A DNA stretch of 64,000 nt. It comes from Mastacembelus armatus. Lineage: Eukaryota; Chordata; Actinopteri; Synbranchiformes; Mastacembelidae. The position numbers were made by a program, and so were the translations under genes. The stretch lies in NCBI RefSeq assembly GCF_900324485.2, contig NC_046653.1, positions 17,283,285-17,347,284 on the forward strand. The letters run 5' to 3'. The notes under the pieces were generated by a model. That model did not search any database. It had not been told where the DNA came from and saw only the letters and a list, made by a program, of their open reading frames with translations. Positions 21,459 through 33,799 of the stretch are shown in pieces. Each line of letters opens with the position of its first letter. Within the stretch, counting starts at the first letter, position 1.

Positions 21459-24400
21459 TCATGGCTGTCTGGATTCATCCTCCAGTATTTGTTGTCTGCA
21501 CTTGTCTCTCAGCTTATCAACAGTTGCCATTGAGAGACTCCCAGGCTCTGTAAAGATTTTCTGTAGGAAGAGAGTTTGAGAGTCACCAAATGGATGAGGT
21601 CTAAAAATACGTGCAAGCTGAGTTCACATGGAGCCAATAATTTCCCTAAACAACTCAAAACAGATGCAAAATCTACTTTATAGCAGGATAAACCTGTAGT
21701 CAAGCTGAATGTTGCCTAAGTATTTTTGGAATATACATTCTCCACCCAGCAACACCCACTAAAGGTAAGTGCAATGTTTTGTGGAGAACATTCACCACTT
21801 TCTCAATTTTCTGCCACCACCAGGTAACTTTAAAAGAGCCTTTAAAAAGACAATGCAGGGAACCAGCAATAAGACAAAACACTTTAGGGCTGAAACAATT
21901 AGTGCTGAGTAATTATTCAACAGAAAACTAATGTACAATCTTTGATTAAGCATTTGTTTTTTGAACGATTCAGGTTGTCTTGTCCATCATTTCTGGTAAT
22001 GCCTAGAGACTTACATGGGAATAGTTAATCCAATACATTTCATTTTTTCATGTGAGCACATGCAGTGTTTCCTTGTTGGTTTTTCTCACTTGTCTCACCT
22101 GCATGAAGGTGTGGCAGTCCAGAGTGAAAGCTCCACAAGTGATCTGTTTGAAACACTCGCACACATCCTGCAAAGAGCGGGATCTGAGGATCTCTGGCTG
22201 ATGGTGAATGATGAGTGTCAGAGCAACGCGGAAAAGAACCTTGGAGCCTTCGTAGAAAAGACAATCCCATATCCGCAGAACTGTCTGCAAGTAAAAGAAC
22301 CAAGAAAGATGTCTGTAAAATTATAAAGGAGAGGTTTCTGTCATCATGAAATCTGAGCCTATAGTGATAAACTCCACCTTTTCCTCACCTCAATTGGGAG
22401 TATGTCAATGTAGAGGCAGATGAACCAGCGTGACACCACCAAGGTCCAGATGCCGGGATACTGGGCCATGAGCTGACCTATTGCAGGGGCTTTAGTCTTC
22501 ACCAGCTCCCCAAGAACCTCCTGGTCAGTCTTCAGCCCCAGCATGGCCGGGCTGTAGTAGTCTAATATCCCACATTTAGTTAATATTCATCTGAGTGCAG
22601 TGGTGACACGTTGGTTTTCCTTCCAGACCAACTGGAAGATCAAATCTAAGTATTTCTTAAAGCTTTATTAGTCCAGAATCAATATTTCATAGAGTGTCAC
22701 AAGGCTCAAACCTGGATTCCCTTGTCTTTCAGATTACAACTGGTCATCATGAGCAACCACTACTACTGGTAGTAGTAGTCCACATTATGATGTGGTGAAC
22801 AACTCAATATAATCATTACTATAAATATTTTAGCTGCATTAATCACCTTAATAACCGATTTCTGACATGTGTATCCCAACAACTGTACAAAGTGATAAAA
22901 CACAGTTGTTGTGCCATAGGCAAATAAATTTGGATGTTATCTCTGATCTTTTCAACAGTATTTTGTCCCTGCTAAAGATCGTATCTTGTCTATCTTCCTC
23001 TTATAAACACTATTGCACTGTACTGCCCTGTGGCCTTCCACAAAAAGATAAAATAAATTTCATTCAAACTCATTCACACCTGCTCTTTAAAGTAACCTGC
23101 ACTTCTCTCAACTAATTCCAATTCACCCGATTTATTTTAGAATAGATTTAAAACCTGTTTACAATTGCACTAAACCTGTTTTCACAAACTTCCCACTGCA
23201 AACTGATAAGATACAGGTACTGTACAGTGCCCACAATAACTTCTGCTTCTTCTCTCTGAAGACAGCTACATTATCTGACTATAGCATGAACTTCAGTGCT
23301 TTTCCGCTTTTAAATACCCATGTTTTTAATACATTATCTTTAATGCACTTTAATCACATTGCATAAGTATGTCATATAACTGAACACACCATTGGAGCTG
23401 TGTAGAGTCATTAACTGTGTATGTGAGGAATACAAACACACTCTACCTGGGAGTATTCTGCCCAACAGTGCATCCATGAGCCAGAAGGATTTCTCTTCAT
23501 CTTTAGTGATGATGATGAGGTAGCCTGCAATGAAGTTCATGCCCTGGAATAAATAGGGACAAAGATAATGTATGTGTGTGAGCCTGATGATACACTGTAG
23601 GTCACTGATTTTACAAAAGTACAAAAGCAGAAATAGAGATTAAAAAAAAAACAAAAACAAAAACAAATTAAAAGTCCCACACCAGAACAAATGCCGAGGT
23701 AAGAAACAAAATTTTGAAGCTAAAGGGGGAGTTCCCAGGTCACATCTGAAGCTCAAAGCTGTGACTTTAATTCAATTTACTTTACAAAGAGCTAACAGGG
23801 ATCAGAAAACATAGCAAACATAGAAAATTATGAACATTACATTTGGGAAATAGGCTACACGTGCAATGCCGTGAATAAGGAACTAACCAGTCCTGTTCTT
23901 TAGGTAAACAGGCGTTATGATACAGCACACTCTACTACAGCCCTTGTCTGTGAAAGTGTTTTCATCACCTGACAGTATCCCACTGCTTTATTATGGTGTC
24001 CATAGGCCAGCAGCACATTGTACAGAACCCTCTGCAGGCTCGGCTCTGCTTTGGTCTTGAAGAGGACGTTGTCAGGAAAGGTCCTGTGCATATCTGCCAA
24101 AAACCATCACAATAAGCGCACTGTGGTTTGTACTTACTGTGTGTGGTACTACTAGTTGAGATGGATGTTTTTGGACAGTACAGGCCAACAGACATTTTGG
24201 CTTTTATTGTAGAAAAAGTTCAGGTGATACTAACGTTAAAGATGGCTCTGTTCTACCAACATGCAGTGACAGCCAACATGCATAGTTGGGCTGCACTGAT
24301 TACTCGACTAAATCGATGGATTTGATTGCAAAAATCGTTGAGGCAAATTCTTTGCTTCGAGTATTCGTTTAATTACTATAACTCGCGTTATCGGACCTGT

Positions 24401-25834
24401 TATGGTTCCACACGGACTGTAATCTCTGTCGCACAACGCATTTCCGTATCAAAAGTTGGCGCGATGACAGAGAACGAAACCGTCCGTAAGAGGCAGAAAA
24501 TGTCCACATTTTTTGGGATCGTTTCGAACTTTAAAAAGATGATAACACGGTGTAATGTGTGTATTGTGAAGTAGAAGTGGGCGAACCACAACAACACTTC
24601 GTCAAAGCTTCAAAATCTGAACAGAAAGTATCCGGTTGTGAAACAGAGCGGCTCATCCAGCGGAGCCGACACAAGGAAACGTCATTTCAAGGTAACATGT
24701 CGTTTACAAAATAGGATTATTGTTTAAAAAATGCAGAAGTCAATTTAATCCGATTACTCGAGTAGAATACTTGATTCCAAGAATGATCGATAGCTGCAGC
24801 CCTAATGCATAATGAAGCATCTAAACGGAATTTAGCCATCACACCTGCACTTTGCATGTCAAAATGTCTGCCATGAAAAGGGCCCTGTGTTGTACCTGTG
24901 TGAATGGTTTCCTTCAGCTTGGTGTCATGCTCCACAGTCAGCAGAGACTGGTAATAACCCGGGTTACTCTCCAGCTGTTCTTGGGCACCACTAGCTGCCA
25001 TCCAGATCCTGGCACGATGCTCATTGGGCACACCTTTGCGTACGTACCTCTTCACTTCCAAATCAGATTTTATAATTACATGGCATAACCAAAGAGCACA
25101 GAAACATGACAGTGGTGTGCTTGAATCTGAGTTACATACCTGTCAAATTCTTCTCTACCTGAGGTTTCTCTTGAAGGAGCTTGGACCATCTCTTGGATCT
25201 TCTGTTGAGAACGGCTACATACTCATTCATCATCTCCTTGTAGGATTCAAAATCACGATGTCTCTCAAAACCATAGGCATCAATCCTGCTGGGGCAAATC
25301 CACACAGTCCAGTACCATGTAGAAATGAATTCATAAAGCTGGTAAACAGTGTGAGGTAAGAGCTTATAGCGTGGTCACTTTCCTCCCTACCCTTCTTTCT
25401 CTTTTCTATTCCCTGATGACAAACACAACAACAGCCTCCAGTGGGTAGGGTTTCTGTAGCAGGGAGATCAAATGCCCAAGCTCACTGAATATGAAGTTTT
25501 AAATTACTCCCAGGTGGATTAGAGCAAGCCACAAAACTCTTAACTCAAAAATAACCTTGAAGTGTTTTTATTTCCATAAAATGTAGCTTTGATATTTGTG
25601 GTGAGCCTGGTTACGAGTTAAAACATTAAGTACAAATAGCAGTGAGATGGTGAGGAATTAAACTTTTGTAAATAACTGGTAGTCTAGAATGAATCTATCT
25701 TAATTTCAAGACTCAGAAAAAGAAAAAGATAACGTGCAGTAAAAGAGAACACCACATTAACATGAAGATTACCTTTCATTGTCGTCATTGCTTGTCACAG
25801 GTTGAGCAGTAGTTTCTTCCACTTCCCTATCCAT
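21459..25834 (-). CDS. grtp1: Growth hormone-regulated TBC protein 1 (Rab GTPase-activating protein)
   Basis: TBC-domain protein expected to speed GTP hydrolysis on Rab GTPases; its Rab partner is not settled. Eight exons in transcript order: 25834-25773, 25285-25140 (or starting at 25288 by an alternative AG), 25054-24896, 24093-23969, 23543-23447, 22561-22389, 22284-22099 and 21560-21459, giving 349 aa. The start MDREVEETTAQ precedes the family block RIDAYGFERHRDFESY. The TBC domain has the catalytic dual fingers: I-x-x-D-x-x-R at about residues 120-126 (IHTDMHR) and YCQ at 162-164. It also has SRWFICLYIDILP and RIWDCLFYEGSK, and the C-terminal block KIFTEPGSLSMATVDKLR. Length matches vertebrate GRTP1 (about 336-350 aa). 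The intron between exons 3 and 4 holds a hAT-derived element. The gene is convergent with lamp1, as in human 13q34. Confidence 0.95.
21892..21985. repeat. Degenerate hAT-type fragment in a grtp1 intron
   Basis: GGGCTGAAACAATTAG followed by alternating ATTA/TAAT-rich sequence resembles the end of a widespread fish repeat whose consensus contains many ATTAATCGATTA units. It is strongly diverged and the boundaries are approximate. A similar degraded piece lies near 30835-31010. Confidence 0.35.
24286..24804 (+). mobile_element. hAT-superfamily DNA transposon remnant carrying part of a BED-finger exon
   Basis: The ends are TTGGGCTGC and the inverted GCAGCCCTA, flanked by 8-bp direct repeats ATGCATAG (24278-24285) and ATGCATAA (24805-24812). 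An 8-bp duplication and a (T)AGGGCTGCA terminus are hallmarks of hAT elements. Inside, from the ATG at 24467, the frame reads MTENETVRKRQKMSTFF and then a C-N-V-C pair. After a stop it continues with HNNTSS and a run ending NRKYPVVKQSG. This is the layout of a BED zinc finger (C-x2-C...H...H), with Tyr where the last zinc-binding His is expected. No transposase core is present, so the copy is internally deleted and non-autonomous. One mismatch in the duplication suggests moderate age. Confidence 0.8.
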
Positions 25835-26976
25835 TGTACATCATATGCTGCAGCTACAGCTACAGCAGTCCTCAAAGGCTATAAACAACCTCCACCGTGG
25901 ATGTTATTTAAGTTTTATGGAACGTCTGTTTACTTAAAAAAAGAACTGGCTGTGTTGAAAGTAAATAAAGTGACCCGAATGTGAAATATCTGACTTTACA
26001 GCTCCCACGGAGAGGAGGAACCTGTTAAAGACACACCCAGGTGCATCCACAGGTGTATGCAGTATTTGCATGAAGGAAAACCAACACTAATGTTTGCTCT
26101 TATGTCCTATTGCACAGTCCAGTAGTTTGATAGTAGCAGTGCTAGTAGTAGCAATAGTAGTCATAGTAGTATTAACAGCATTAAATCCCCCATTTGATTA
26201 AATAAACATTTTTCCTGCAGATAGTAAAATATTTCCTCGCCGGATTTACAACCAGGATTTAGAAAAACTACCTTCATGAATCAAAATTGAGAATTACAGG
26301 TTCTTTAAACGATTTAGATATATTTTATTTAAATTTAATCTCAGGTCTTTTTTTTTGTTTTTGTTTTTTAGGGCCCTTGATTTTACTGGTTTACTTGTTT
26401 CAGTCACACCTCTGTTGTTTTTGCTGGCTGTACACTACTTGCTTTGCATGGTGGAGAATATAGCAGCTATACAGCCAGATATTTCTTTCTGGAGTTGATA
26501 AAGGAGTTAATTAAAGCAGAGCTATAAAGAGTGAATGCTGGACCTTGCCAGTTCATCAGTTGGCCAGAAACACTGCCCCTAAGTGGTCAAAAAGAATCAC
26601 TAATGCATGTTTAATTTTGTTTGTCTAAAATAGTAAATTTACAACATTTGATTATTAGATTTAAAAGATTACAAACTTTTTTCAAACTTAAAAATGTAAG
26701 CTTTCAGTTATGTTTATCTTTTGTCTTAATTCACTACAAACTCTATCCTGGCCTGCGTGCTCCACCCGAACCTACGCTTATTGTTGCAGTTTGTCTCTAG
26801 CTTTTATGGCATGATCCTTTTATTGTATTCTGTGTTGTATTTGTAGCATCAGTACTTTCTAGTGTTCTCATAAGACTTTAGAACTGCCCAGAGGAATTAT
26901 GTCCTGTACTATAAGCATGTTGTTTAATAAAAATCTCAACAGACAATTTTTCAAAATGAATAATAGTTGAACATTT
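25835..26976. other. Interval between grtp1 and dcun1d2, left part
   Basis: No gene seen. It holds the grtp1 upstream region and TAG-type trinucleotide runs near 26120-26170. In human, ADPRHL1 lies between GRTP1 and DCUN1D2; no trace of it was found here. Confidence 0.5.
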
Positions 26977-27141
26977 TGACTTGTGACAGTAAGAGAAGCA
27001 CAGGTATTTCTAATAACATTAATGATGGCTGGGTTTTATTTAAGTCAAAAAAAAAAAAAAAACACTAACTAAAAAACCAAATGGAATCCAGCCATCATTA
27101 ATTTTATTTATACCTGTGCATTTCTTTCTGTCACATGTCAG
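26977..27141. mobile_element. Long fold-back (MITE-like) element
   Basis: The left arm, from TGACTTGTGACAG through CACAGGTATTTC to TTAATGATGGCTGG, is mirrored by the right arm (reverse complement TGACATGTGACAG, CACAGGTATAAA, TTAATGATGGCTGG). The arms are about 60-65 bp around an A-rich loop of about 35-40 bp. A few mismatches and small indels separate the arms. It has no coding capacity and no clear target duplication was identified. Confidence 0.6.
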
Positions 27142-28543
27142 ACGGTCTTCTGTAATAAGTAGCTTTGCCAGTCTTCTAATTTGGCTCCAGTATACACATA
27201 TAAGCAGGTATATTGTAAATATGCACTATGACCTGTATCTATTATCTAACTTGTCAGCAACAAAAGAGCTAAATACGTACGATTATGGAAAAATTCATGC
27301 TTTATTCATCTTCCTTAAATGAACATTGTACTTAGGCTACTTACATGATGTACTGACAATAATTTTCACTACATTCAGCAACACTGAACAGATGATCTTT
27401 AAGAAAAACAAATATTGAACAGACATGTATTTATTCTTAAGGCTTCATTTGTTGTCCCGTTGTTGCCCTCTTTAGTGTCCTGACTTCTAAACTCAGAGCT
27501 TCGCACTTCCATAACTTACAGATATGTGCCATGCAATCCTAAGGAACAGAAATTTTTAATTTTTCTTAAATGCTGCTGAATCAGCTGATAGAAAAACAAT
27601 TTGTTGATTTAATAATTTTTTTTACTGCAAACATAATAATGATATTTTGGATAGGACTAGCTCCCAACTGTGATTATCAAAATAAATGAATTCCATGAAC
27701 CATGATCAACTATCTAAAGAGAAGCACTGCCTTTACTTTAATGAGAGTTTATTTGTGAAACCAGCTCAATGTGAAGTAAAATGAGTTTAACATGCTGCCA
27801 ATGAGAAGCTCACAATTTCATGAATTGACAGATCCACCCAACAATTAAACCAACAGCATATCATCCACAATACTGAGGTATCCCGTTAAGAGATCTTAGT
27901 ATTTTCTGTACACAAATGAAATCATCTTTTGCATTTATAAATTCAACATATTTATATTATTCTTCATATAGCTCTCTTTGTAAACTGTTCTAATAGATAC
28001 AGTATGTACAGTAAAAACTGCAACAGTTCTGTTGGTGCTGGTATAGTGAGCACTCTGTCCCAAAGTGAAGACATGGGAACCTTGCACAGTCACTTAGAGC
28101 TTCATATAACCAAACAATGTTTACTAGGATCAATCTTAAAACACACTGCTTTCTCCTCTCCAGTCCATTTAGAGTACACATAGTCAGTGAACCTCCCCTC
28201 AGTGCTGTGAGCATCCCCACTTACAGGGCTGTGGCCTGACAGGCTGTGCTCCTCCTGGAGCAGAGCAGAGGGGCGTCCAGGATACTGAGAATCCAACAGG
28301 AGAGACAGAGGTGAATCTGGCATAATCCATGTGATGCCTCAGTCTCACGAGGACAAAACATGTGGCCAGTTGTTCTCATAGTTTTTACTCAGCTCCCTGA
28401 AAGGTGGTTTCCTGACGGTTTCAAGTGCTTCTGTTTTCTCTCTGAAGTCTACAATTTTCACTTTTTTGTACAAGTCTTTAAAAAAAACTATGAAGTCACT
28501 GTAAAAGAAACAATGTTCTGGCTTTCCAGAGTTGGGATTGGAT
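27142..28543. other. Interval and probable dcun1d2 3' UTR
   Basis: AT-rich. The part adjoining 28543 is presumably the dcun1d2 3' UTR. No other gene is seen. Confidence 0.4.
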
Positions 28544-31500
28544 TTAGAGAGTTTTACGTTTTGATCCTGTAACAATTGGTCGAGCAAATTCCACAAAATC
28601 ATCTATAAGTACTGGCCATGCTCCTGAGAAAGAAATACCAACATTTTGTTATTGTCACAGTCACTGAAACACAGGATTTTTTTAAATCCCTATTATCAAA
28701 ACAAACTCACCTTCTTCATCATAGTTTGACATGTCATCTGCAATCATGTTACCAAAGTCCAGCAATAGGTTCCATGTGTCCTTTGGGATGGATCGTTTAT
28801 GATGTTCCTGTAATGGACAGTGCTGGTGAACATATTGGTAAATGCATGGTTTCAAACACATCTGTACAACCAAGATGTGCTACACTACAGTAGTTTCTGC
28901 ACATGTCACTTGTATGTAAGTCACTGGCGTTGTTTAAAGTATTTGATGTTTACTTTGTTTTTTGACTCACCAAAAGGAATCTGTTCCAAAGATCAAGAAA
29001 CTTAAAACGTCCGGACAGAACCAGGTTCCAATAGGCTACAGCCATCTCCAAGTCTACACACAGACACAGCAGGCCACACTAATGGTCAACTGTTTGCAAA
29101 TCAGTATTACCATTGAGCATGTTCTTGTTATTATTGTGACTCTGTTTACCTAGACCCTTCTGTCCAGGATTTTTGGCAAAGTTAAAAGTGAACTGGTAGA
29201 AGTCCTTAAATTTCCCACTGTCTTTTAGCTCCTGTTCTAATCTTGGCAAAAGGGCCTTCAGTTTTTCTGGACTGTCACACCTAGAAAAGAGACAATTTAA
29301 GGAACAAATAAACAAACTCTAAATGGACACCTCAACCAGTGTTGATGCTGATGACAAACTGGCTGAAGTTGACTCTGACACATGAACCTCAAAAGTCAAA
29401 ACACTGCAGCTCTTCCCATTGAGTCATTCCACGAAGACACAGAATACCCAAGCTGTGGTTGAGTGAGTCTATATATAGACTCCCTTGGCTACTCTAAAAG
29501 AACCACCTCGCAAAGATACTTCAGGCACAGTGTTTATGTCTTAAACTTACCCTAGCTCTGTCATTCCATCCAGAAACTCCTTCTTGGTAAACTCGCATTG
29601 AGTGGCAGCGCGAAACTTCCACGCCACGACCAGCACGGTGATACTGGCTGGATCCAGCGACAGGTCATCACAAAACTGCTGGATTCCATCAATACCTATT
29701 TTATTCTCATCCTGGGGATCTATAAGGAAAAAAAATATAACACACTTTCTGGAAATGTCTTTAACTTTTAATGGATGCAATCCTTTTTTGAACAACTCAA
29801 TCACAGTAAATGTTTCAAGTTACAGCATAAAACAGGCTGTAAGGTATCACACGTACCTTTATAGCGATTGTATAGCTGCTCCAGCTTTTTTCGGTCTACT
29901 GAGGTTTTCATGGATTCCTTACAGTAAAGATCTGGGTTCTGAAAGTAGTTGTCTGTCGCAACTTCTAGTTTCCAGTCATTCTGTGTGAGGCAGTACACAG
30001 CTGTCTTCTCCCCAGCTTGTGTGAAGGACATGAACTGCCGTACCTTGTCCCTCTGCGAAGACTTCAGCTTATGCTGTACAATTACAGGACAAGGGCTGTC
30101 AGACACTGGTGTGATCAGACCAGGCAGCAAAGACAGCAACATGCAAACGCAGAGCGATACACAGACAAACACGCACAGCGACACACACACATCTACAAGC
30201 ATTCAGGCAATAGCAAAAAAGGACGGGAAAGAATGGGAGACACTCAAACACTCTGACACATTATGAAAAGGTTAGTCTGTCGCTCCGACAAACACATTAT
30301 ACGAGGAGAGCCAAGACGCTGTTCTGGTAATTATGTCCTGTCCAAATGCAACCTAGGCGTTTCTGAAGGGGGATGTTGTGGATTCTTAAAGCACATGCTG
30401 TACCCCAGAGGGCCCCTTAGATAACTATAGTCATAGATGTAACATGAGTAGGGAAATGGGCATCAACGAGACCTAGAGGTGCAACAAGTCTGCAGTGTAA
30501 CACAAGCACCCTGCCACAAACGCCTGACAATATTAAAAAAGGAAAAAAAGCAAATGACACAATATGGTCAGTAAATTCAATGTGCTTTGAAGAACCAGTA
30601 AATTAACTTCATAATATGATTAAATTGTAATGCAGCCATTACACGGCTGCAGACTGCCCTGCCCCCATCCATCCATAGATAAATGTAAAGTCTCAATTTT
30701 TTTCACATGTTTTCTCTCTTTATGTCACAGTAAACAGAATATATTTGGGCTTTGGACTGTGGATTAGACAAAGCATTTCAAGATGTGAACTTGGGGTTTG
30801 TGAAACCGCAAATTAACTGTGATTCATTTAGACCATACAGACAAAACAAATGATCAACTGAGAAACTAAGTAATTAATCGATAACTTAATAGCTTTAATA
30901 ACTGCTGTCCTAGTTGACTGAAAACTAAATTAATCAGCACGTTAAAGCAAAAAATGTAATGGCTCCAAGTGCTGAAATATGGCGATATGTTTACTTTTTG
31001 GCTTCTATAACAGTAAATTGAAGAAAGAGCATCAATTTGCACCTTAAGCTCTGGGAGATGTGATCATTTCCTATTTACTTAAACTTTATAGATAACCAAG
31101 TAGAAAACAACAGATGAAGTGATAATGAAAAAGCTTTTCTGTTCCAACCCTCATACATGTTATCCTGAAAAATCCCCAGGCTCTGTGGCAAAGTCACCAT
31201 CACATTTCCCCACAACAGCTGCAGTATCCGAGCACTGGCACTTCACTGAAGAGCAGCATTTCCTCAAACCGGAGGCTAAAGCTGTGTGAGTTCACCGATC
31301 TTACCGATTTCTGCTGATAACGACCACACGTCAAGTCACACGTGTTCAGATATAACGGATTAGCAAGTGGGTAGCGTTAGGTTAGCATTGTCCACACACC
31401 ACCAGCTGACCTTAGTAACTTCTACTGGCTAACGTTAGCTAAGTTAGCCTGAATGAATCACTTACACTCACGATGGGGGGGAGGGGGTGAAATCACAGGA

Positions 31501-31829
31501 TCAGATTGTCAGTGTGATTATGAATATACCAGGATTTCACAGACATGACCCTGTGTGTGTATGTGTGTGTGTGTTTGAGGTCCAACAGCTGACCTGCTCA
31601 CAGCCGAAGTTACCAGACTGCCAAAAAGGGACGTGTAGCTAAGCTAGCTGCTCTCAAAATATCAACTGACCTTCCCTGTAACAGCAACGAACACAAGTAT
31701 CTGATCACTGCAGGTTTGTCAAAATGCGCCACGTCACGTACTTTAATAATACGTCAATAGTCTGGAAGATAAGCATTAATGGCACCAAAGCCAGTGCCCG
31801 GGTTTGTGTTTATTTTGGTTACCTACCAT
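28544..31829 (-). CDS. dcun1d2: DCN1-like protein 2 (cullin neddylation co-E3)
   Basis: Promotes NEDD8 transfer from UBE2M/UBE2F to cullins by bridging the E2 and the cullin WHB domain. Seven exons in transcript order: 31829-31827 (the ATG alone), 30073-29857, 29719-29551, 29280-29150, 29053-28971, 28807-28711 and 28623-28544, giving 259 aa, the length of human DCUN1D2. The UBA-like N-terminus reads [19 protein letters not shown]. The PONY/DCUN1 domain follows with [66 protein letters not shown] and [20 protein letters not shown], and ends GSKRKTL. DCUN1D1 and DCUN1D2 are close paralogues. The C-terminal VTGSKRKTL and the 13q34-type neighbourhood favour DCUN1D2. The one-codon first exon is inferred from ATG followed by GTAGGT, and from the NRF1-type site about 50 bp upstream. 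It is head-to-head with tfdp1. Confidence 0.93.
31428..31439. promoter_or_regulatory. Palindrome GCTAACGTTAGC in dcun1d2 intron 1
   Basis: An exact 12-bp palindrome about 390 bp downstream of the dcun1d2 ATG, inside intron 1. It is identical to the copies by lamp1 and tfdp1. Confidence 0.6.
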
Positions 31830-31878
31830 TTTCACACCCGCTGTTTGACCAGTTTGGTAGCCCGACAGTCGCTCATGG

Positions 31879-31890
31879 TGCGCATGCGCG
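31879..31890. promoter_or_regulatory. NRF1-type promoter motif of dcun1d2
   Basis: TGCGCATGCGCG is a full match to the palindromic NRF1 consensus (YGCGCAYGCGCR). It lies 50 bp upstream of the proposed dcun1d2 ATG, as is typical of TATA-less housekeeping promoters. This supports the placement of the first exon. Confidence 0.65.
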
Positions 31891-33149
31891 AAAGCAGTCG
31901 CTCGCCTATGACAGGACTGAGTAAAAAGACGAGGTGCACACTCACTGCTCTGCTGTTTTTGGCCTTATTTGTTGTCAGTGGTCACCGGAATTTGCTAGGA
32001 TATACTTTCAGGTGTTCATAAAGCCTTCAAAACCATGAGGTTGAAGTTCCACCTCTAAAAACTGAGTAATATAACATTATCTAGGTAAGTTTTGTATGAG
32101 ACTGCATCAGTTTTACCTGACTGTGCCTAATAAACTGACAGCTGAGTGTAAGTCTCAGCAGGCATCATGGGAGGAAAACTTCAGCTAAAATCAACCCTTT
32201 TGTGTGTGTGCATGTGTGTGAGATGAGAAAGCGAGGGGGAATTTTACACTGCTTTGTTGTACTGTTAAAAATAAAACAAAACCCCACCCTTCATCTTCAC
32301 CTTCCTCTACTGGCTCTCTCTCTGATTTTTCCATTACAATCACCATCACAGCCATCACCCATAAAATACTGTATCTGTAATGAGTAGTATCCCCTTCAAC
32401 CACACATCACATGGTGTCCTAAAAATAATGCATCAAGGATTTAAGTGAAGGAACTCACAAGTGCTCATTTTACAGCAAAAATATAATATCACTGTGTGTC
32501 AGACTGGTGGGAGGCTCAGCTGAGTTTTATCTCATTTGAAAATGATCCACCCTTCAACAAATGGGAATAAGACACACAGTACTGTAGCTGATAAAGTATC
32601 TGTGGACATCAGCCTTCCCATTTTTTTTCTTGGGGTTTTACAGTGAGCAGGGCCTGAATACGAGCCAGCCTGAGTTGATAACACTCACTTCATGCACACT
32701 GGCAGGAAGTAGTATGTAAATGATCATTACAGTGTTGTTGACAGAACTTACTAATTCCCGCCAGTTCATGGACTCTACATCAATTCTAAATAGTAGCCAA
32801 CTAGGAGTATATAAAACTATTGTACACTGTAGCTTATACTACTGAGACAAGTTTAGAGTGTTTATTGATGCAATTAAGCACATGTAGCGGACAACATGTG
32901 GCCTGACAATTAGAACATACTGATTTGAAAGTTTGACTGTTAAGAAATTCAATGTGATTCTGACAGACTCTGCAAGTATCATAAGAGACTAATGTCAGCT
33001 CATCATGGGGAAAAAGAGTAAGTTGTTATTTCTCTAAGAATTTAACACTGTGCTTGAAAAACTGACCAAATTGTTTTAAAAATAAAAAATACAGATAAGG
33101 TTGGTTAATGGACATGAGACATATGAGTTATATGATGATGGGGTTCTAT
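31891..33149. other. Interval between dcun1d2 and tfdp1, left part
   Basis: No gene seen; only short chance frames. In human, TMCO3 lies between DCUN1D2 and TFDP1, but nothing like a TMCO3 exon is visible here. Confidence 0.5.
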
Positions 33150-33214
33150 GTAAAGTGCATTGAGATGATTTTTATTGTGGTTTGGCACTTTACAAATAAA
33201 GCTGAATTGTATTG
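33150..33214 (-). repeat. Inverted fragment of the 'TTTATTTGTATAGCGCC' repeat
   Basis: TAAAGTGCATTGAGATGATT then TTTGGCACTTTACAAATAAA is the reverse complement, with a few changes, of the core at 13519-13600. It is a truncated old copy. Confidence 0.55.
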
Positions 33215-33799
33215 ATACTTTCTATTCTGCTCTTATTTTTTTATCTTGTGCCTTACTTGCTGCTGTGATAGTGAAAAGTTCCCTCTGTGGGACATATAAA
33301 GGTTCGTCTTATTTTATCTCTTATCTTATACTACTTGCACAAAAAAAACACATACATTATGAGGATAGTGGGTTTTTCCTCTGTTTTACCTTTCATCTTT
33401 CACAACTTCTTGTGCATTGTCCATATCAAATCCAGTGGAGATGGACTGCAATTCACACTGGACATCAGACTGCAATTCAAACATCTCAAGAGGTTGCCTA
33501 TATTAAACTATGATGTGGTGGAAATGGGTAAAAAACACTTTTTTATTCTGTCATACATATAAAGTATTAGCCATGATTTAAAAAAAATACTAACATTATA
33601 GGTTCTGGGTTAGTTAACAATATTTATCATTTGCTAGGGGTGCTGAGATTAAATCTAGGTGTTGTTTAATCACCCCTAATAAGGGTCTAGAATAGCCCCT
33701 GCTAAAGCGTGAGCTTCACTGAGTGTGTCATAATACTCCTGTACTGCAGATGGCGGTATATGCATCATTGGTGTCCATCAGCCCCAAGAGATGCAGTCT

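Noticed and set aside
22755-22780. ACTACTACTGG/TAGTAGTAGT mirror in a grtp1 intron
   Set aside because: A short trinucleotide run with a partial inverted arm; too simple to claim a function.
25285-25288. Alternative acceptor three bases upstream for grtp1 exon 2
   Set aside because: A tandem AG (NAGNAG-like) would add one Ser; both fit the frame and neither can be favoured by sequence, so it is only noted.
30017-30266. Plus-strand frames rich in Thr and His
   Set aside because: They come from an ACACAC-type simple sequence beside dcun1d2 exon 2.
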